64,000 bases of DNA from Athripsodes cinereus (GCA_947579605.1 OX388312.1:7626001-7690000), one strand, 5' to 3'. Positions 34,649 to 45,849 are shown, numbered from the stretch's first letter. Program-made: numbers and translations. Notes: generated by a model not told the origin, from the sequence alone.

Positions 34649-34744
34649 GGATTAATGATCAACTGAGTTAAATTTTTGATTAATGGATTAATGATTAACT
34701 GAGTTATGTTTTTGATTAACGGTGTCCATCTGCGACATCACTTT
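34649..34744. repeat. Two 36-bp tandem units beside a hAT-like terminus
   Basis: GGATTAATGATCAACTGAG...GATTAAT is repeated as GGATTAATGATTAACTGAG...GATTAAC with an exact 36-bp period (34649-34684 and 34685-34720). It is followed by CCATCTGCGACATCACTTTA. Reverse-complemented, this gives TAAAGTGATGTCGCAG, which fits the YARNG hAT terminus rule, with the GATTAA repeats as subterminal sites. I could not find the opposite terminus, so this may be a solo end. Confidence 0.5.
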
Positions 34745-36615
34745 ACAATACGTAAGACACGTTCTGTACGTAGCAACTAAACATAATACTGTATGTGCAT
34801 ACAACGATCAACAACTGACCCAGTTTACCAAATATTGTATTAAGGCATATGTATCATGAATTATCATTAAAAACTACAAAACACATTCACAAAAAGGATC
34901 ATTTTAAAATCAAAGCATCATTTTACAAATCTTACAAATGGTATTTACCTTTATTTACAGGTGCCAAAATTTCTTTGTCATTTTTAACCATTTTTTTTTT
35001 GTTTTGATTCTTCAGCAAATAATAATGATAAACGCTGGCCATTTATGCACTGTAGGTACACTTTATTATATAAGTTTTTTTTTATTATTTCATCGTTATA
35101 TTATGTGTAGGTATGTATTGTAGTGTAAATATTGTTTATAGTATATACCTTGACAGCGGTCATTGAACTCTGTGACAATAATAATAATATAATCATATGT
35201 TGTAATTTTTTTTTGTTATGCAAAAGTAATGTTGCTATGCAGGCTTTTGGTATGAGTGCATGTCAGATCTCTGGCGGCAATACGTTGCTTCAATGAAGTA
35301 TATAGGTAGTATAGAAAAATAAAACATTTTATATTCGTTCACTGAAATAATAAACAAGCATTTTTTTACAGTATGATCATATCTTATACATTAGTAGGTA
35401 TATATTTTCATGATTTTATTTTTCTTTTTAAAATAAATGATAATCTGTGAGACAATCCACCAATTGTTGCACCTCTAGATTCTTCTGGTCAGCTTATTGA
35501 GACACATTTTGAAAACGAAAACCTCTTATGATGTTTCAGATATTATTGTCATCTGTAGGTACTGTAAACAGCGATGATGAACATCCCCCATCTTGAATGT
35601 ATTCATTTATTTCAACCATTTACGGAAAAAAAATAATGTAACAAAGTGTATGTGTATATCATGTACAACCGAAATTTTTGAAGAGGCCTTTATACCGCAG
35701 TGGAGAGACGAAAGTTATCAGCAAGCAAATACAACTATGACAGTATTTTGTTATTTCATCAGGATATTAATAAACATAAACTATAAAAAATGATCTAATA
35801 TAAAAAATGTTTTCTGCAGTATTAATTTATTAACACTTCCTATCAATACCTACTCTATGCAGCAATAATTTATACAACATTATCTCTTATTTTGTTGCAA
35901 TATTGTAAGTTATCAGTAAACAATAAAGAATGAATTAATAGCAACAGTAATAATAATAATAATTAATGATATATTTATTTAAATTTCTGTAAAATGTTAT
36001 TTAAATGTACGTAGGATGTACAACAATAGCTCATTCTGCATCTATTACTACGAGTAATTTTATTTTGTACATAGGCATTCTTCACAACAACACTACAATC
36101 GTTCTTGCGTGTAGATGGCGTGTCTGAAGAGTATGATATAATTGAGAATACACATTAACAATTATAATTATTAGAATGTTATTATGCGTTATAATCAATT
36201 AACAATCGAATCTATCTATTAATAATTATTGAAAAATTATAATAACTACTAATCATTCGATCGACGTTCGACATAGTTCTAAGATATTTGCTCTACATTT
36301 TCTTCATCGCTGTTTGCAATATATTTTTACATATATGAACTTCATAGGTTATTCACGTAATGTTATAATTATTTTGAATATAATAAACCACCTTGACTTT
36401 AAAGATGAAATATGCAGATATGTCCGATTTTTGTTTTTACGAAACAGAAAAATTTTGTTGCTCTAAAATCCCAATGTAAAAAAAAATTAATTCGTTGGAG
36501 AAGACAAATAGTTGGAAAGCTCATGTATGGATGTGATGCCATAAATTAACTCTCCCCCGAATAACATCTTCTGAAGTTTTTATTTTAGTTAAATTGATCC
36601 GTTATGTTACTTCTT
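34745..36615. other. AT-rich spacer
   Basis: Frames at 34938-35123 and 35593-35793 are unrecognised. A 35-bp piece of family A in reverse orientation lies at 35568-35602. Confidence 0.55.
35568..35602 (-). repeat. Dispersed repeat family A, short fragment (copy 10)
   Basis: CAGCGATGATGAACATCCCC then CATCTTGAATGT matches the central block of the family in reverse. Only about 35 bp is left. Confidence 0.45.
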
Positions 36616-36740
36616 CACCATCTCGGGATCCTCCGCAAGTGTGGTAGCCTGCGAAACTAATATGAGAAAGGTTCTCTCCTTGCCAAAAAAAAAAACTGCC
36701 AGGATGGGTGGCATGCCTCATAGCTGAATTTTAATTGTTG
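36616..36740 (+). repeat. Dispersed repeat family A, copy 11
   Basis: CCGCAAGTGTGGTAGCCTGC, GGTTCTCTCCTTGCCAAAAA, CTGCCAGGATGGGTGGCATG and CCTCATAGCTGAATTTTAAT. The 3' block with GACACTCGAAAAC is missing. Confidence 0.7.
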
Positions 36741-36840
36741 ATTGGTATACAAAACGAATATTACAAATTACTCTTGAACTAAACTTACCTATATCAGTTA
36801 TTTTAGAAGGATTAACTATGTAACAGTTACGAGACATTTT

Positions 36841-36930
36841 GAATGTTTTTTAAATATTCTACAATGCACATCCGTTACTTGATTTGAATCAAGTAACGGA
36901 TGTGCATTGTAGAATATTTAAAAAACATTC
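36841..36930. repeat. Perfect 44-bp-arm palindrome
   Basis: Arms 36841-36884 and 36887-36930 are exact reverse complements around a 2-bp centre (TG). The left arm continues an older repeat also found at 25110-25180, so the right arm looks like a newly copied inverse of the left. This pattern fits a template-switch or breakage event better than a transposon end. Such a palindrome would extrude as a cruciform or give long hairpin RNA. Confidence 0.9.
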
Positions 36931-38574
36931 TAAACTTACCTTTTAATAATATTTTATTAAACCTATTTAAGGCAAGCACCCAATAAATTATAGAATTATG
37001 TAGGTACTCTGGTTTTTAATGTATATAATCAATTACTTACCATTTATCAATAACTAAGAGTAACTAGTATTGAACCGTTTCTGTGACGCCTACTTAATGG
37101 GGCGAGACACCTACCTGCTTGAAATAAACTGCACTAAAGAGTCAGATTATAAACATAAATGCAAATTTTACTAAAGATCGTATTATTATTATTTAAGTAG
37201 AGGAGGCTTTACGGTATGAAACCGGTACACTTATTCAAAGTAGAGTCGGTCGTTATGTTAAAGCCACATACACTTATGTTCGCCTGATCAAATTTTCATA
37301 CATAATTTTTCAATTAAGCTATTTTATCATACAAACAAAACACAAATCTTATTTTTTTTGTATTCGTCACACATTAAAAATATTCTTGAATCATTTTAAT
37401 ATTTGATTAAATGCATTCATATTTATTTTAATAGGCGATGAGCAAATGCGATGTAGCTTCAACCGATGACTAAAATGTTGCCAGTTGAGACTTGTTCGTA
37501 TCTCCAAACACTATCAATTGTACAGTTCCATAACTCGACAAGTAAAAATGTCTTCTATTCGAGAAAATTACAATTTTGTTATACTGATATAATATTTACG
37601 TTATGCTTTAAAAATACAACAGAAATTGAAATATTATATTATAGAATAATCACAATTTTGAAGACATGCGCTCTCTTTGTTCCGTTCAATAGTTTAATAA
37701 TTCGAAATATTTATTATTTGTGGAATTGAAAACAGGAAAAAACATTAAAACTTAATATTTTATATAAAAAGGGAACCATTACACAAACGTTAATTGTCTG
37801 TAATACGAATTTAATCAATTTTTTGACTTGTTGAGTTATGGAGTCGACTTGATATTTAAAATCCTTAATTCTCAACAACAAAAAAACGTTTTTTCATAGC
37901 TTTAGGATTCGCGATTCCTAAAAATATGATAACAATTGTTATTTTCGTGACAAATTCTCATTTACAAAGTATTCAGTTATCTCTTAATTTAATACGTTTG
38001 CACACATTACAAGATGAATAAGAGTTTTAACGCAATGATAACAACACTCTGGTATTGCGAGATAAGATTAGTAGGTTTTATTCAATAAATATATTTCACC
38101 TATTTGTATAATATTATTTTTCTCGATAAATCATTGATAATGTCATGTAATCAATTTACAAATGACCTGAATGACCGACAATGGAAGCTATTACAGTATT
38201 ATCAATTCAAATTCAGTACATACATAGAAAGAATCACTGTATATTTATCATTATTTATTCTTGCGTGCTAGGTGTATTATTTATTTTTTTCATTTCGATT
38301 GATCTTGATCGATGTCGAGTCGTTATTTGTATGCAATATTATTTGCAAGTCCACATATTATTATTTGCTTTAGCGTTTATCATAAAAAGGTATAGTAATA
38401 CTTTTTTCTGTAGAATTTTCAATTAGGTGCCTAATCTTTATTATTGAAAGAAAAACATAATATGATGTTTCTTTGTCTTTTTTTTCTTCCTTTGTTTTTC
38501 ACGTTTAGAAAAATCGAACAATCCGATGACATACACGTAATTCAATGTTTTTTTTTGTGGATTTTATTCAAATA
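36931..38574. other. AT-rich spacer
   Basis: Frames at 37466-37729 and 38181-38426 are Phe/Ile/Tyr-rich without motif. No repeat family is recognised. Confidence 0.6.
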
Positions 38575-38582
38575 ACCATGAG
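38575..38582 (+). repeat. 8-bp target duplication ACCATGAG (left)
   Basis: Identical to 41503-41510 and exactly flanking the hAT element. Confidence 0.95.
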
Positions 38583-38601
38583 TAGAGACCTGAATTTTTC
38601 G
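38583..38601 (+). repeat. hAT left terminal inverted repeat
   Basis: TAGAGACCTGAATTTTTCG pairs with 41484-41502 with one mismatch at position 16. Confidence 0.9.
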
Positions 38602-38700
38602 CATTTGCGATAAACCCGACTTTATTCGCGAATTTCGCTCTTTTTTCGCGAATAACGCGAATTTTGACGTTTTTGGAAAATAACACCGATTTTTGTCGTT
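38600..38700 (+). repeat. Left subterminal TTCGCG motifs
   Basis: TTCGCA, TTCGCGAATTTCGC, TTCGCGAATAACGCGAA are clustered directly inside the left terminus. A single AAAATAACACCGATTTTT (38677-38694) matches the unit that is repeated eight times at the right end, in the same orientation. The two ends therefore carry different binding-site arrays, as seen in other asymmetric hAT elements. Confidence 0.7.
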
Positions 38701-39628
38701 TTTACAAAAAATAAGTTGTGATTAAATAAAAATATCAAAGAATACAAAATAACCAACTGCTTTTTTAAACACTTAATAGCCATAAATTTGAAAACATGTT
38801 GTCTTTGTATTTCTTTATAGTGTCCTTTCTATTTATGATAAACTATCTATGGTCGGCGTCGTTTCTATGGTAATCTTTCTGTCATATAGGATTTCATTTT
38901 CGCTCTGCTTTTATAACCTTAATTTCGCGTTTGGTGAATTGTGTTTTATTATTTTTGTTTGCAGTTGAGATAATTTATAGTAATTTTATTTGTTGTTTTA
39001 CGTTGTATTTGGAGTATTTTTAATAAAATAAACATTACTTTGTGAATGAGACACTTTTAATAATTTGTTTTGCCATGTGTTGATATTTTTTTGTAAACAT
39101 TCTTTTTGAACAATTTTTGTGATTTTTATTTTGTGAACAGTTTTATAAGACAATTTCAATTATTATTTTGTGTTTGGTTATTCTTGTTGATATAAATATT
39201 ACTTAGTGATTTCATTTAATAAGATTTTTTTGTGACTTCATTTGTTTACCTCGTGTTAAATAATCATCTTAAAATGCCTAAAATTAATATAACAGCGTAT
39301 CGCCGAGCATCACAATTCACCAAAGATGGTTTTTACGCGACAGATGATAAAACTATCATGTGTCGGTATTGCAATTCGACCATCACATGGGACCGTAAAG
39401 ACTCTTGTGAAAAGCACCTAAATACCTCAAAACACAAGCAAAACGTGAAAACTGCAAGCACAACAAAGCAGACATCCATTATCACAGTAGTCAATGAAAA
39501 AACGAGAAAGAAAGAACTAAGTTCAATCTTTGCCAAGGACACAACTGCAGCTTTCTTGAAGGCCAATATTCCTTTGGAGAAGCTTGATGATCCGAATTTT
39601 AAATCATGGATGAACCAGTATATTGTAG

Positions 39629-39720
39629 GTATGTACCAACATCTACAACATTAGGTATCTTATAAAACAGTTAACCAATCGTTTTATGAATATTTTGTAA
39701 TACTATTTTTATTTTTTTAG
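39629..39720 (+). other. Intron of the hAT transposase
   Basis: It starts GTATGT after codon-phase-1 G and ends TATTTTTTTAG. Its removal links MNQYIV-G with AGNLPCTKLLREKYV, the usual GAGNLP-type junction seen in this hAT group. Without splicing, the frame stops at 39652-39654. Confidence 0.85.
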
Positions 39721-40637
39721 GGGCTGGGAATTTGCCATGCACTAAACTTCTCAGAGAAAAATATGTTGCTGAAGTAGCATTAGAGAGGACCTTAAGTGTC
39801 AAGGAGTCGTTGCAAGATAAGGATATTGACATTTTCTGTGACGAGACCACAGATACATTAGGACGCTGTGTATTTGTAGTACTGTTTAGAGTAGTGGATG
39901 GATTTAACATCCAACTGTTGGTCGCAGGGGTGCATTTTTTGGAATCTGCCAATGCAACAAATTGTGTCAGGGCAATTATTGATTCCCTTAAGGAATATGG
40001 GGTGGCATATCACCGTGTCAATAGTGTGGTAACAGACTCGGCACGATATATGACGAAATGTGTGGATACATTAAAAGTTGTTTTTGGGGACCATTTAGTC
40101 CATGTACAGTGTTGGGCCCATAAATTGAATTTAATAGGAAATATTTGGTCACTACGTCTTTCAGAACTCAACAATGCAGTAACAAAAACCAAGAGTTTAT
40201 TTAATAATACACGTAAAAGGAAACATTTGTTTTCCACCTTTTTAAAGCAGAAACGAGGAGTAGATTGCCCAATTTTTCCACTTCCTGTTATCACTAGGTG
40301 GAATTCTTGGTTCCAAAGTGTCATGTATTTATCAGAATATTTCTCTGATATTGTTGAGTTCTGCAAGACAGATGATATCAAAGATATCAATAATGCAGGT
40401 ATAGACTTTTTTACAAATTTAAGCGAAGATGATATAAATGTAATTATATGCCAAGCTGTGTTCACTTCGGAGCACTCCAAAAAATTAATGGATGCAATCA
40501 AATATTTAGAAGGGTCAAAATATCCAACATCCCACACATTGTTGGGTATGTTGGATGACATAATTTTAGAATATGATAATATAACTTTGGGCATATTCTT
40601 TGAGAGAACGGCCAAGTACTTGGAAAAAAGAGGCTCC

Positions 40638-40640
40638 TAA
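40638..40640 (+). other. Premature TAA in the hAT transposase
   Basis: The stop lies between KYLEKRGS and KQILIDTIVQCLEKL. The frame on both sides is the same and the protein alignment logic continues without a gap, so this is a point nonsense change, not a frameshift. Confidence 0.85.
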
Positions 40641-41140
40641 AAACAAATTTTAATTGACACTATTGTCCAGTGTCTTGAGAAGTTAAAGAAGGTCATAAAA
40701 AGTGACACCAATCGTGTCACTTACCAACATTTAAGGATTTTGGATCCTAAATATATATCACTGCTCCCCGTGACAGCAGACACTATATTGAAGCTGCAAA
40801 ATATTCCAGAGTTACAATCTCTCAGCTCACAGCAACTCTCCACCGGATACACGGAGTTAAAAAAAAACATTGACATGCAAATTTCTGCGGGTGAAGTCAA
40901 CATAGCCAAGGCATTGGATATAGTTAAATTGGAGAATTTAGAATTTGTAAAAAAAAAAAATAAAGCAATATGGATGCCTTGTTCTAATGTGGACTCAGAA
41001 AGATTTTTATCTTCATATAATAGCGTTTTATCGGACCGAAGGACAAACCTTAAAGAAAACAATTTGGCTACAATGGCTATTTTTAATTTTGAAAAAAATT
41101 TAAATTTGATGCAATAAATTGTATTGTTTTTATATATATA

Positions 41141-41154
41141 AATAAATAAATGTG
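41141..41154 (+). promoter_or_regulatory. Likely polyadenylation signal of the hAT transcript
   Basis: AATAAATAAATG starts about 24 bp after the stop codon, in an AT-rich 3' UTR. Confidence 0.55.
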
Positions 41155-41321
41155 TTTGAAATATAAAGGATTGAGGATGACAACGTTCTATTTGTTTGTA
41201 ATTATTCAAACAATTTAATTTAATTATATAAATTATTTAAGTATATTATCTTTTATAATGCAAATAGAACTTGCAATTCTAAATTCTGTGTTGATTTCTT
41301 TTAATTTGCATTTCTTTTTAG

Positions 41322-41490
41322 AAAATAACATCGGTTTCCTTAAAATAACATCACTTTACTTAAAAAAAATAACACCGCTTTCACAAAAAAATAACACCGA
41401 TTTCTTAAAAATAACACCGCTTTCTTAAAAAAATAACACCACTTTTCTTAAAAAATAACACCGCTTTTCTTAAAAAATAACACCGATAAA
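41322..41490 (+). repeat. Right subterminal array, 8 units of AAATAACACCG
   Basis: Eight tandem units of about 20-23 bp, each AAATAACA(C/T)C(G/A) followed by CTTTCTTA-like sequence, run up to the right terminus. The last unit merges into the terminal repeat (AACACCGATAAATTCAGG). Clustered subterminal motifs are the usual hAT transposase-binding sites; here that role is inferred. Confidence 0.85.
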
Positions 41491-41502
41491 TTCAGGTCTC
41501 TA
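41484..41502 (-). repeat. hAT right terminal inverted repeat
   Basis: Inverted partner of 38583-38601. Confidence 0.9.
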
Positions 41503-41510
41503 ACCATGAG
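41503..41510 (+). repeat. 8-bp target duplication ACCATGAG (right)
   Basis: Right partner of 38575-38582. Confidence 0.95.
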
Positions 41511-43722
41511 TTAAAACATCTCTAATTACGGTCTTAAGTTGTAATCTCGAAGTCCTAAATAAATGTAATTAAAATTTTAGACAACGACAATATTCAGGAA
41601 AAACTTATGTTTCAGTACATAAGTATCTTCTTTATTTAAGTTTAAAAATATAACAATGATATCATAATGCAACCACCATACATCATACGATATTGTGTAA
41701 AAAATTAGTCATGAACTAAAAAGATAACTCATTACCAGAACAATGAGAAAATATTAAATGTGAAAACATTTCTCTATGCATAAAAATTATCGCTTAATTA
41801 TTTTTAGTGAAGGTTCCTGCATAATAAATTATAAGCAAATAATTGCAATAGAGTTGCCCAGTGCATAAAATTACTTATACCTTAGGAATTTTTTTTTGCA
41901 TACTTAAATTCATATTTCATTTACTGCTATACTTCACATTGGTTCCAATAATAATCATTACATCACAGTATCAAAAATTAGAAAACATAAATATAATTCA
42001 ATACACATAGGCCAAGTTCATCGCTGTACTGCGATGTTCTCCAAATAACTTGGATAAGTTGTGGAAATGATCATATCATAATTAGAGGTTATGTTAAAAA
42101 AGGTAAATCTTAATTTGGACAATATCCCTTTATATCGAATGGTCGTCTTCTTTCTCTATGATTTCATATTATGGAATATTGATAATTGAACGATAAAGCA
42201 AATTGTGAGAAATAAGTATGATTCATTTTGAGAATATTGTATTCGCAATAATAAGTGATATATTAAAACACTTTTATATTACCTACAATTTAGCAACAGC
42301 TACATCATGATTTTATTATCATTGCACAGAACTAGGAGATGACATCAGCTTCTAGTGACAATAATTTTATTATTTGCTCCAAGATAATATTGTTATTTAA
42401 CATTAAATACGAGCTTAACTCCTCATTACCTCAAGTATATTTTTATTATGTGCAAGTTTTCTGTAATATCTATTTGCTTAGGAACAAAACAAACATTTTT
42501 TTATCACTGTACATATTTATTTATTTCATCACGTTTTGTTTTGAGATATTTTTCTGTTTGTCTGCAAAATATCATAATAATGGTATGCTTTGCTAGTTTT
42601 TTTTACAGTTGTGATTACTTCGTATAGAAGCAGTTATTCCTCTTTTTAATTACTTATTTTCGATTGTCGGCTAAGAATTTCTGTCTCCAAATCAACGGGT
42701 ATCTCAGCTTTTCGGTCTAGCGAAGTAGATTAACATTGTCTCTAGCATTTAGCTTCTTCAGATCCTGGTTGTTTTATTTCAAAGCAATGCATCCGCAATC
42801 GATAGATCCTGATTGTTGTTATCGAAAATTCATTGTCTCGATTTCTCTCATGTTTTTTTATTCACAGGTTTGAAATCTGTGAATAAAAAAACATAAAACA
42901 TACCACACAAAAAAGGAACTTTATCAAACTGATTTATAAAATACACTTTAATTTCTTTATTCTTTGAGTTGTCAGATTCAATACTCCTATTGAAATCCTA
43001 CCTGTTAATTAACCTAATATCTATTCATAGCTTTATAAAGCTTTCTGTTTCGCAAACTTTCATGTGTTTTCTCAAATGCTTTCATATGTATTATGAGTTT
43101 ATATTCTTAATAAATATTATCATGAAAGATACACAAAACATGACAAGTTTTCGCTTGTACAGAAACCTTTACATTACAATCTTTTATCAACTTTGAAATA
43201 CCAGTTAGTGTTTGTTTATTAGAAATTGAAATTTCTCAATTATAAACAAATAAACGTAATCAAACTGCCTTTTGTTTCATTGTTCACTCACTTGCTTATA
43301 TAAATATCATTGTTATTATTCAAATCAAATTTGTTTATATTGACATCTTTTTGATGGATCAAAATAACTAAAATAACGAAAAACGTTTCTAAAATATCGT
43401 CTATTTTGGTACATCTAGTAATTTGTTAAAATAAAATAACGATGAAATAAATAGCAGAGCTATTTCACGAAGTATATTAAACGGTTAACTCTGAAACATT
43501 TTTTTTTATATATATATTACATATACTATAAAAAATATATACCTATCTAATGTTCTATCAGATTCTATCAAGAAATAATTATTTTAAAGTCTTCCCACAT
43601 AATATCTGAAATTAACTATCGCCTGTTACAAAGTAAGCTATATTATAAAATATTGGCGCTTATAGCAGTAAAGTATTACTCGTATAATTATTTTAATAAT
43701 AATAAGTTATTCACGGTGTAGG
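41511..43722. other. AT-rich spacer with a T7/A7 hairpin
   Basis: Frames 42339-42596 and 42969-43196 are low-complexity hydrophobic. A perfect 18-bp-arm hairpin (ATGTTTTTTTATTCACAG and its complement, 9-nt loop) lies at 42850-42894. Confidence 0.6.
42850..42894. repeat. Perfect 18-bp-arm hairpin
   Basis: Arms 42850-42867 and 42877-42894 enclose GTTTGAAAT. No U tract or gene context suggests a terminator role, and it is likely a local inversion product. Confidence 0.8.
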
Positions 43723-43772
43723 TTGACAATAGATGCTTTAATAGATCCACTCCATAGGGCGTCTATTGTCAA
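43723..43772. repeat. 14-bp inverted repeat TTGACAATAGAYGC
   Basis: 43723-43736 and 43759-43772 are complementary apart from one G-T type difference. The 22-bp interior is short for a transposon; it may be a regulatory hairpin or a chance repeat. Confidence 0.55.
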
Positions 43773-44815
43773 GGGAACAAATACTTCTACTAACAAGTAG
43801 AAAATTAGCATCTGCTTAATTCACGTTATTTTCTCACAGACAAATAATTATTTATAATGTTGCATATTACTTAACATCGTCGTCTCCAGAAGAGAAATTG
43901 TTATTGCGAAATGTCTTTAAATTGATTATCTAGCATTGTTTTCGGTCAAAGATAAAGAACAACCGAAAGACAAAAGATAGTTTATTTTAAATAACTAATT
44001 TTGTAATAAAGGAAACGTTTTAATTGTATGATGAAAAATAACGATTGTGATTTTTCGCTTCGCATTTTAAATATAACAAAAATCATCGTTATTTTTGTAT
44101 CATGGTTATTTTGGTTTTTCCTTTGCTTTTTTTCACTGAACCTCTTTCGAGACTCAAGTAATCGTTTTTGTTCGACGTAAAATTTGTTTGTATAAAAATT
44201 ATCATCGGATTATGTGCAATATAAATACTTTGACATACAAAATAAGTACTGCTACTAACTTGTACATAATACTGTATTTAAAATACACATGCGCATACCT
44301 AATGATTTATATTATTGTATGCGCATGTATAAAATATGCACCTACATTCATCCATTATGTACAAACAACATGCATGTGTGCATCCAGTGCGTATATGGAT
44401 CTTTGTACATACATTGAAATCATTACTATGCGCAGACAATCATGAATGCAGTTATCTTAAAGGGACATGACAACACATATTTTTACATTTTTAATAGTTT
44501 TACAAGTAGAATAACTTGTAAACGCTGTAACTACAATATTTCCTTTCTAGAACTTCAGCACATTTTAATTTCAACAGAATTGACTTGAAAACAATACAAG
44601 AACAAACATAATGAATTGCGATTTTTTTTATAATTTGGTTTATTTTAGTACCTACAATTTTAATATTGTTTTTGCTTAAACAAAACGCATTAGAAATGGC
44701 ATAGCCACTATCGTTGTCAGTTATAAAACACTATGGTCTTAACGTGTATCTAGTGGGTTTTTTTTAATATGCTCATCTTTACAAACAATCGCATACATGT
44801 TGAAATATCTTTATT
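43773..44815. other. AT-rich spacer
   Basis: A small inverted pair CATGCGCATAC / GTATGCGCATG spans about 44289-44329. The 85-codon frame 44188-44445 that crosses it is unrecognised. Confidence 0.55.
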
Positions 44816-45005
44816 TCTCGGATATTTCAGGAGTCCAAGGACTCCTATTTATCCGTTTAGGTGAAGATTTTTTTATTATTTGGACTCTCTCTATTCTAAT
44901 ACAACTATGCCAGTGTTGGCATCTCCGATCCTACCACGTCCGGGATCACCACGGGCGGGGGACCCGGCTGACGCAGCAGATCCCATCTTGAGACCCACAC
45001 ATCCA
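44816..45005 (-). repeat. Retroelement 3' tail, copy 2 (antisense)
   Basis: Inverted copy of 1131-1325. On the minus strand it reads GTGTGGGTCTCAAGATGGGA, TCTGCTGCGTCAGCCGGGTC, CCCGCCC, GATCGGAGATGCCAACACTG and CGGATAAATAGGAGTCC, ending at the GGAGTCC..GGACTCC hairpin. A 89-codon minus-strand frame (44905-45174) runs out of the adjacent palindrome into it and is probably not a gene. Confidence 0.65.
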
Positions 45006-45107
45006 CGAATGTCTTAAAGCGTGAAGCGTTTGTGGCATTTAGAAACACTTCCCCAAACCAGATGGGTCGAGGAATCGCATACATATCTTGTACAAATATT
45101 AATAAAG

Positions 45108-45302
45108 TTAAAATGATTTTAAAACACTGTATAATTTCCAAATTAAATTTATTCACCTCAAACGTTTTCGCCAAGGCTTCTACTTGGCATCATCAGGAGG
45201 ACTGCCAGGACTGAGGATGATGCCAAGTAGAAGCCTTGGCGAAAACGTTTGAGGTGAATAAATTTAATTTGGAAATTATACAGTGTTATAAAATCATTTT
45301 AA
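45108..45302. repeat. Near-perfect 87-bp-arm inverted repeat
   Basis: Left arm 45108-45194 and right arm 45216-45302 differ at a single position around a 21-nt spacer. Each arm carries GATGATGCCAAGTAGAAGCC followed by TTGGCGAAAACG, in which GCCAAG and CTTGGC form a small stem. Both arms read the same peptide AKTFEVNKFNLEI in opposite directions. The arms look like two head-to-head copies of one retroelement end. Confidence 0.92.
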
Positions 45303-45849
45303 TTATAATGAATTTCCAAAATGTTAACACAAAAACATTTGATTTATTAATAAAGTTAATTATCAATTTCATCGCATATCTAACAAAATCAATAAATTTT
45401 ACCGTTTTGTCAACATTAAGTGGATATTTTTCCATAGATTAATTACAAATTTTCTTTTTAACCAGACAAGCAAGCCAACTAAAATCGGTTCTTTATTTTT
45501 TTTAACACTATATTGTCCGTTTCATGAATTTACTCGTCTTTGAATATTTTCAATTATGTGGCATCTCCTCAGAACTATCAATATTTTAACATCTTCAGGA
45601 GGCCTTATGTATGAGCAAACTCAGAATCATTGTCTTGTGGTTTGTATACATACATTTGTATACTGTATACTGTATATCCCTCTTCATTATTAACACCCAC
45701 ACATTCATACAGAGACGCTTTTAAAGACATACATAAGACTTATAATCACATTATAAACATTTAACTATGTTTGAATGTTTGTTTATTGACATGGATTATT
45801 TATTGGAAGTGAAAGTATAAATATAACAAATGAAGAAGACTTTTTCTCA
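45303..45849. other. AT-rich spacer
   Basis: A short frame (45236-45442) extends from the palindrome and has no recognised product. TATGTATAC/GTATACTGTATAC alternations occur near 45650-45676. Confidence 0.55.

Larger units (their letters stand above)
39274..41117 (+). pseudogene. hAT transposase (BED finger, DDE), two exons, one in-frame stop
   Basis: This enzyme would excise and insert the surrounding element through hairpin flanking intermediates. Exon 1 is 39274-39628 and exon 2 is 39721-41117. The intron 39629-39720 (92 bp) has GTATGT at its start and a T-rich AG end, and joining keeps the frame (codon G across the junction, then AGNLPC). The ATG at 39274 (MPKINITAY) is preferred to an upstream in-frame ATG at 39232 because the BED finger and homology begin right after it. 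Total length is 583 codons including one internal stop, typical for hAT. Motifs: BED C-x2-C-x14-H-x5-H at residues ~31-55 (CRYC...H...H); first Asp in FCDETTD; second in VVTDSARYM; C-x2-H in QCWAHKLNL; RW in ITRWNSW; Glu in NVDSERF of the C-terminal dimerisation region, followed by SDRRTNLKENNLA. All three catalytic acids are present. The defect is TAA at 40638-40640. Closest in layout to the CGGBP1/ZBED-like hAT group (inference). Confidence 0.93.
38583..41502 (+). mobile_element. Near-complete autonomous-type hAT transposon, 2920 bp
   Basis: Termini TAGAGACCTGAATTTTTCG and the inverted TAGAGACCTGAATTTATCG agree at 18 of 19 positions, and an 8-bp duplication (ACCATGAG) flanks them exactly. 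The TAGAG start fits the hAT terminus rule. Inside lie left subterminal TTCGCG motifs, a two-exon transposase pseudogene on the plus strand, a polyadenylation signal and an eight-unit subterminal repeat at the right end. The perfect duplication and full-length body suggest fairly recent insertion. One in-frame stop in the transposase is the only coding break I found. The element has the overall size of active hAT elements such as hobo and Hermes (about 2.7-3 kb). Confidence 0.95.

Noticed and set aside
40010..40615. 201-codon minus-strand frame
   Set aside because: Shadow of the hAT transposase on the opposite strand; all hAT motifs are on the plus strand.
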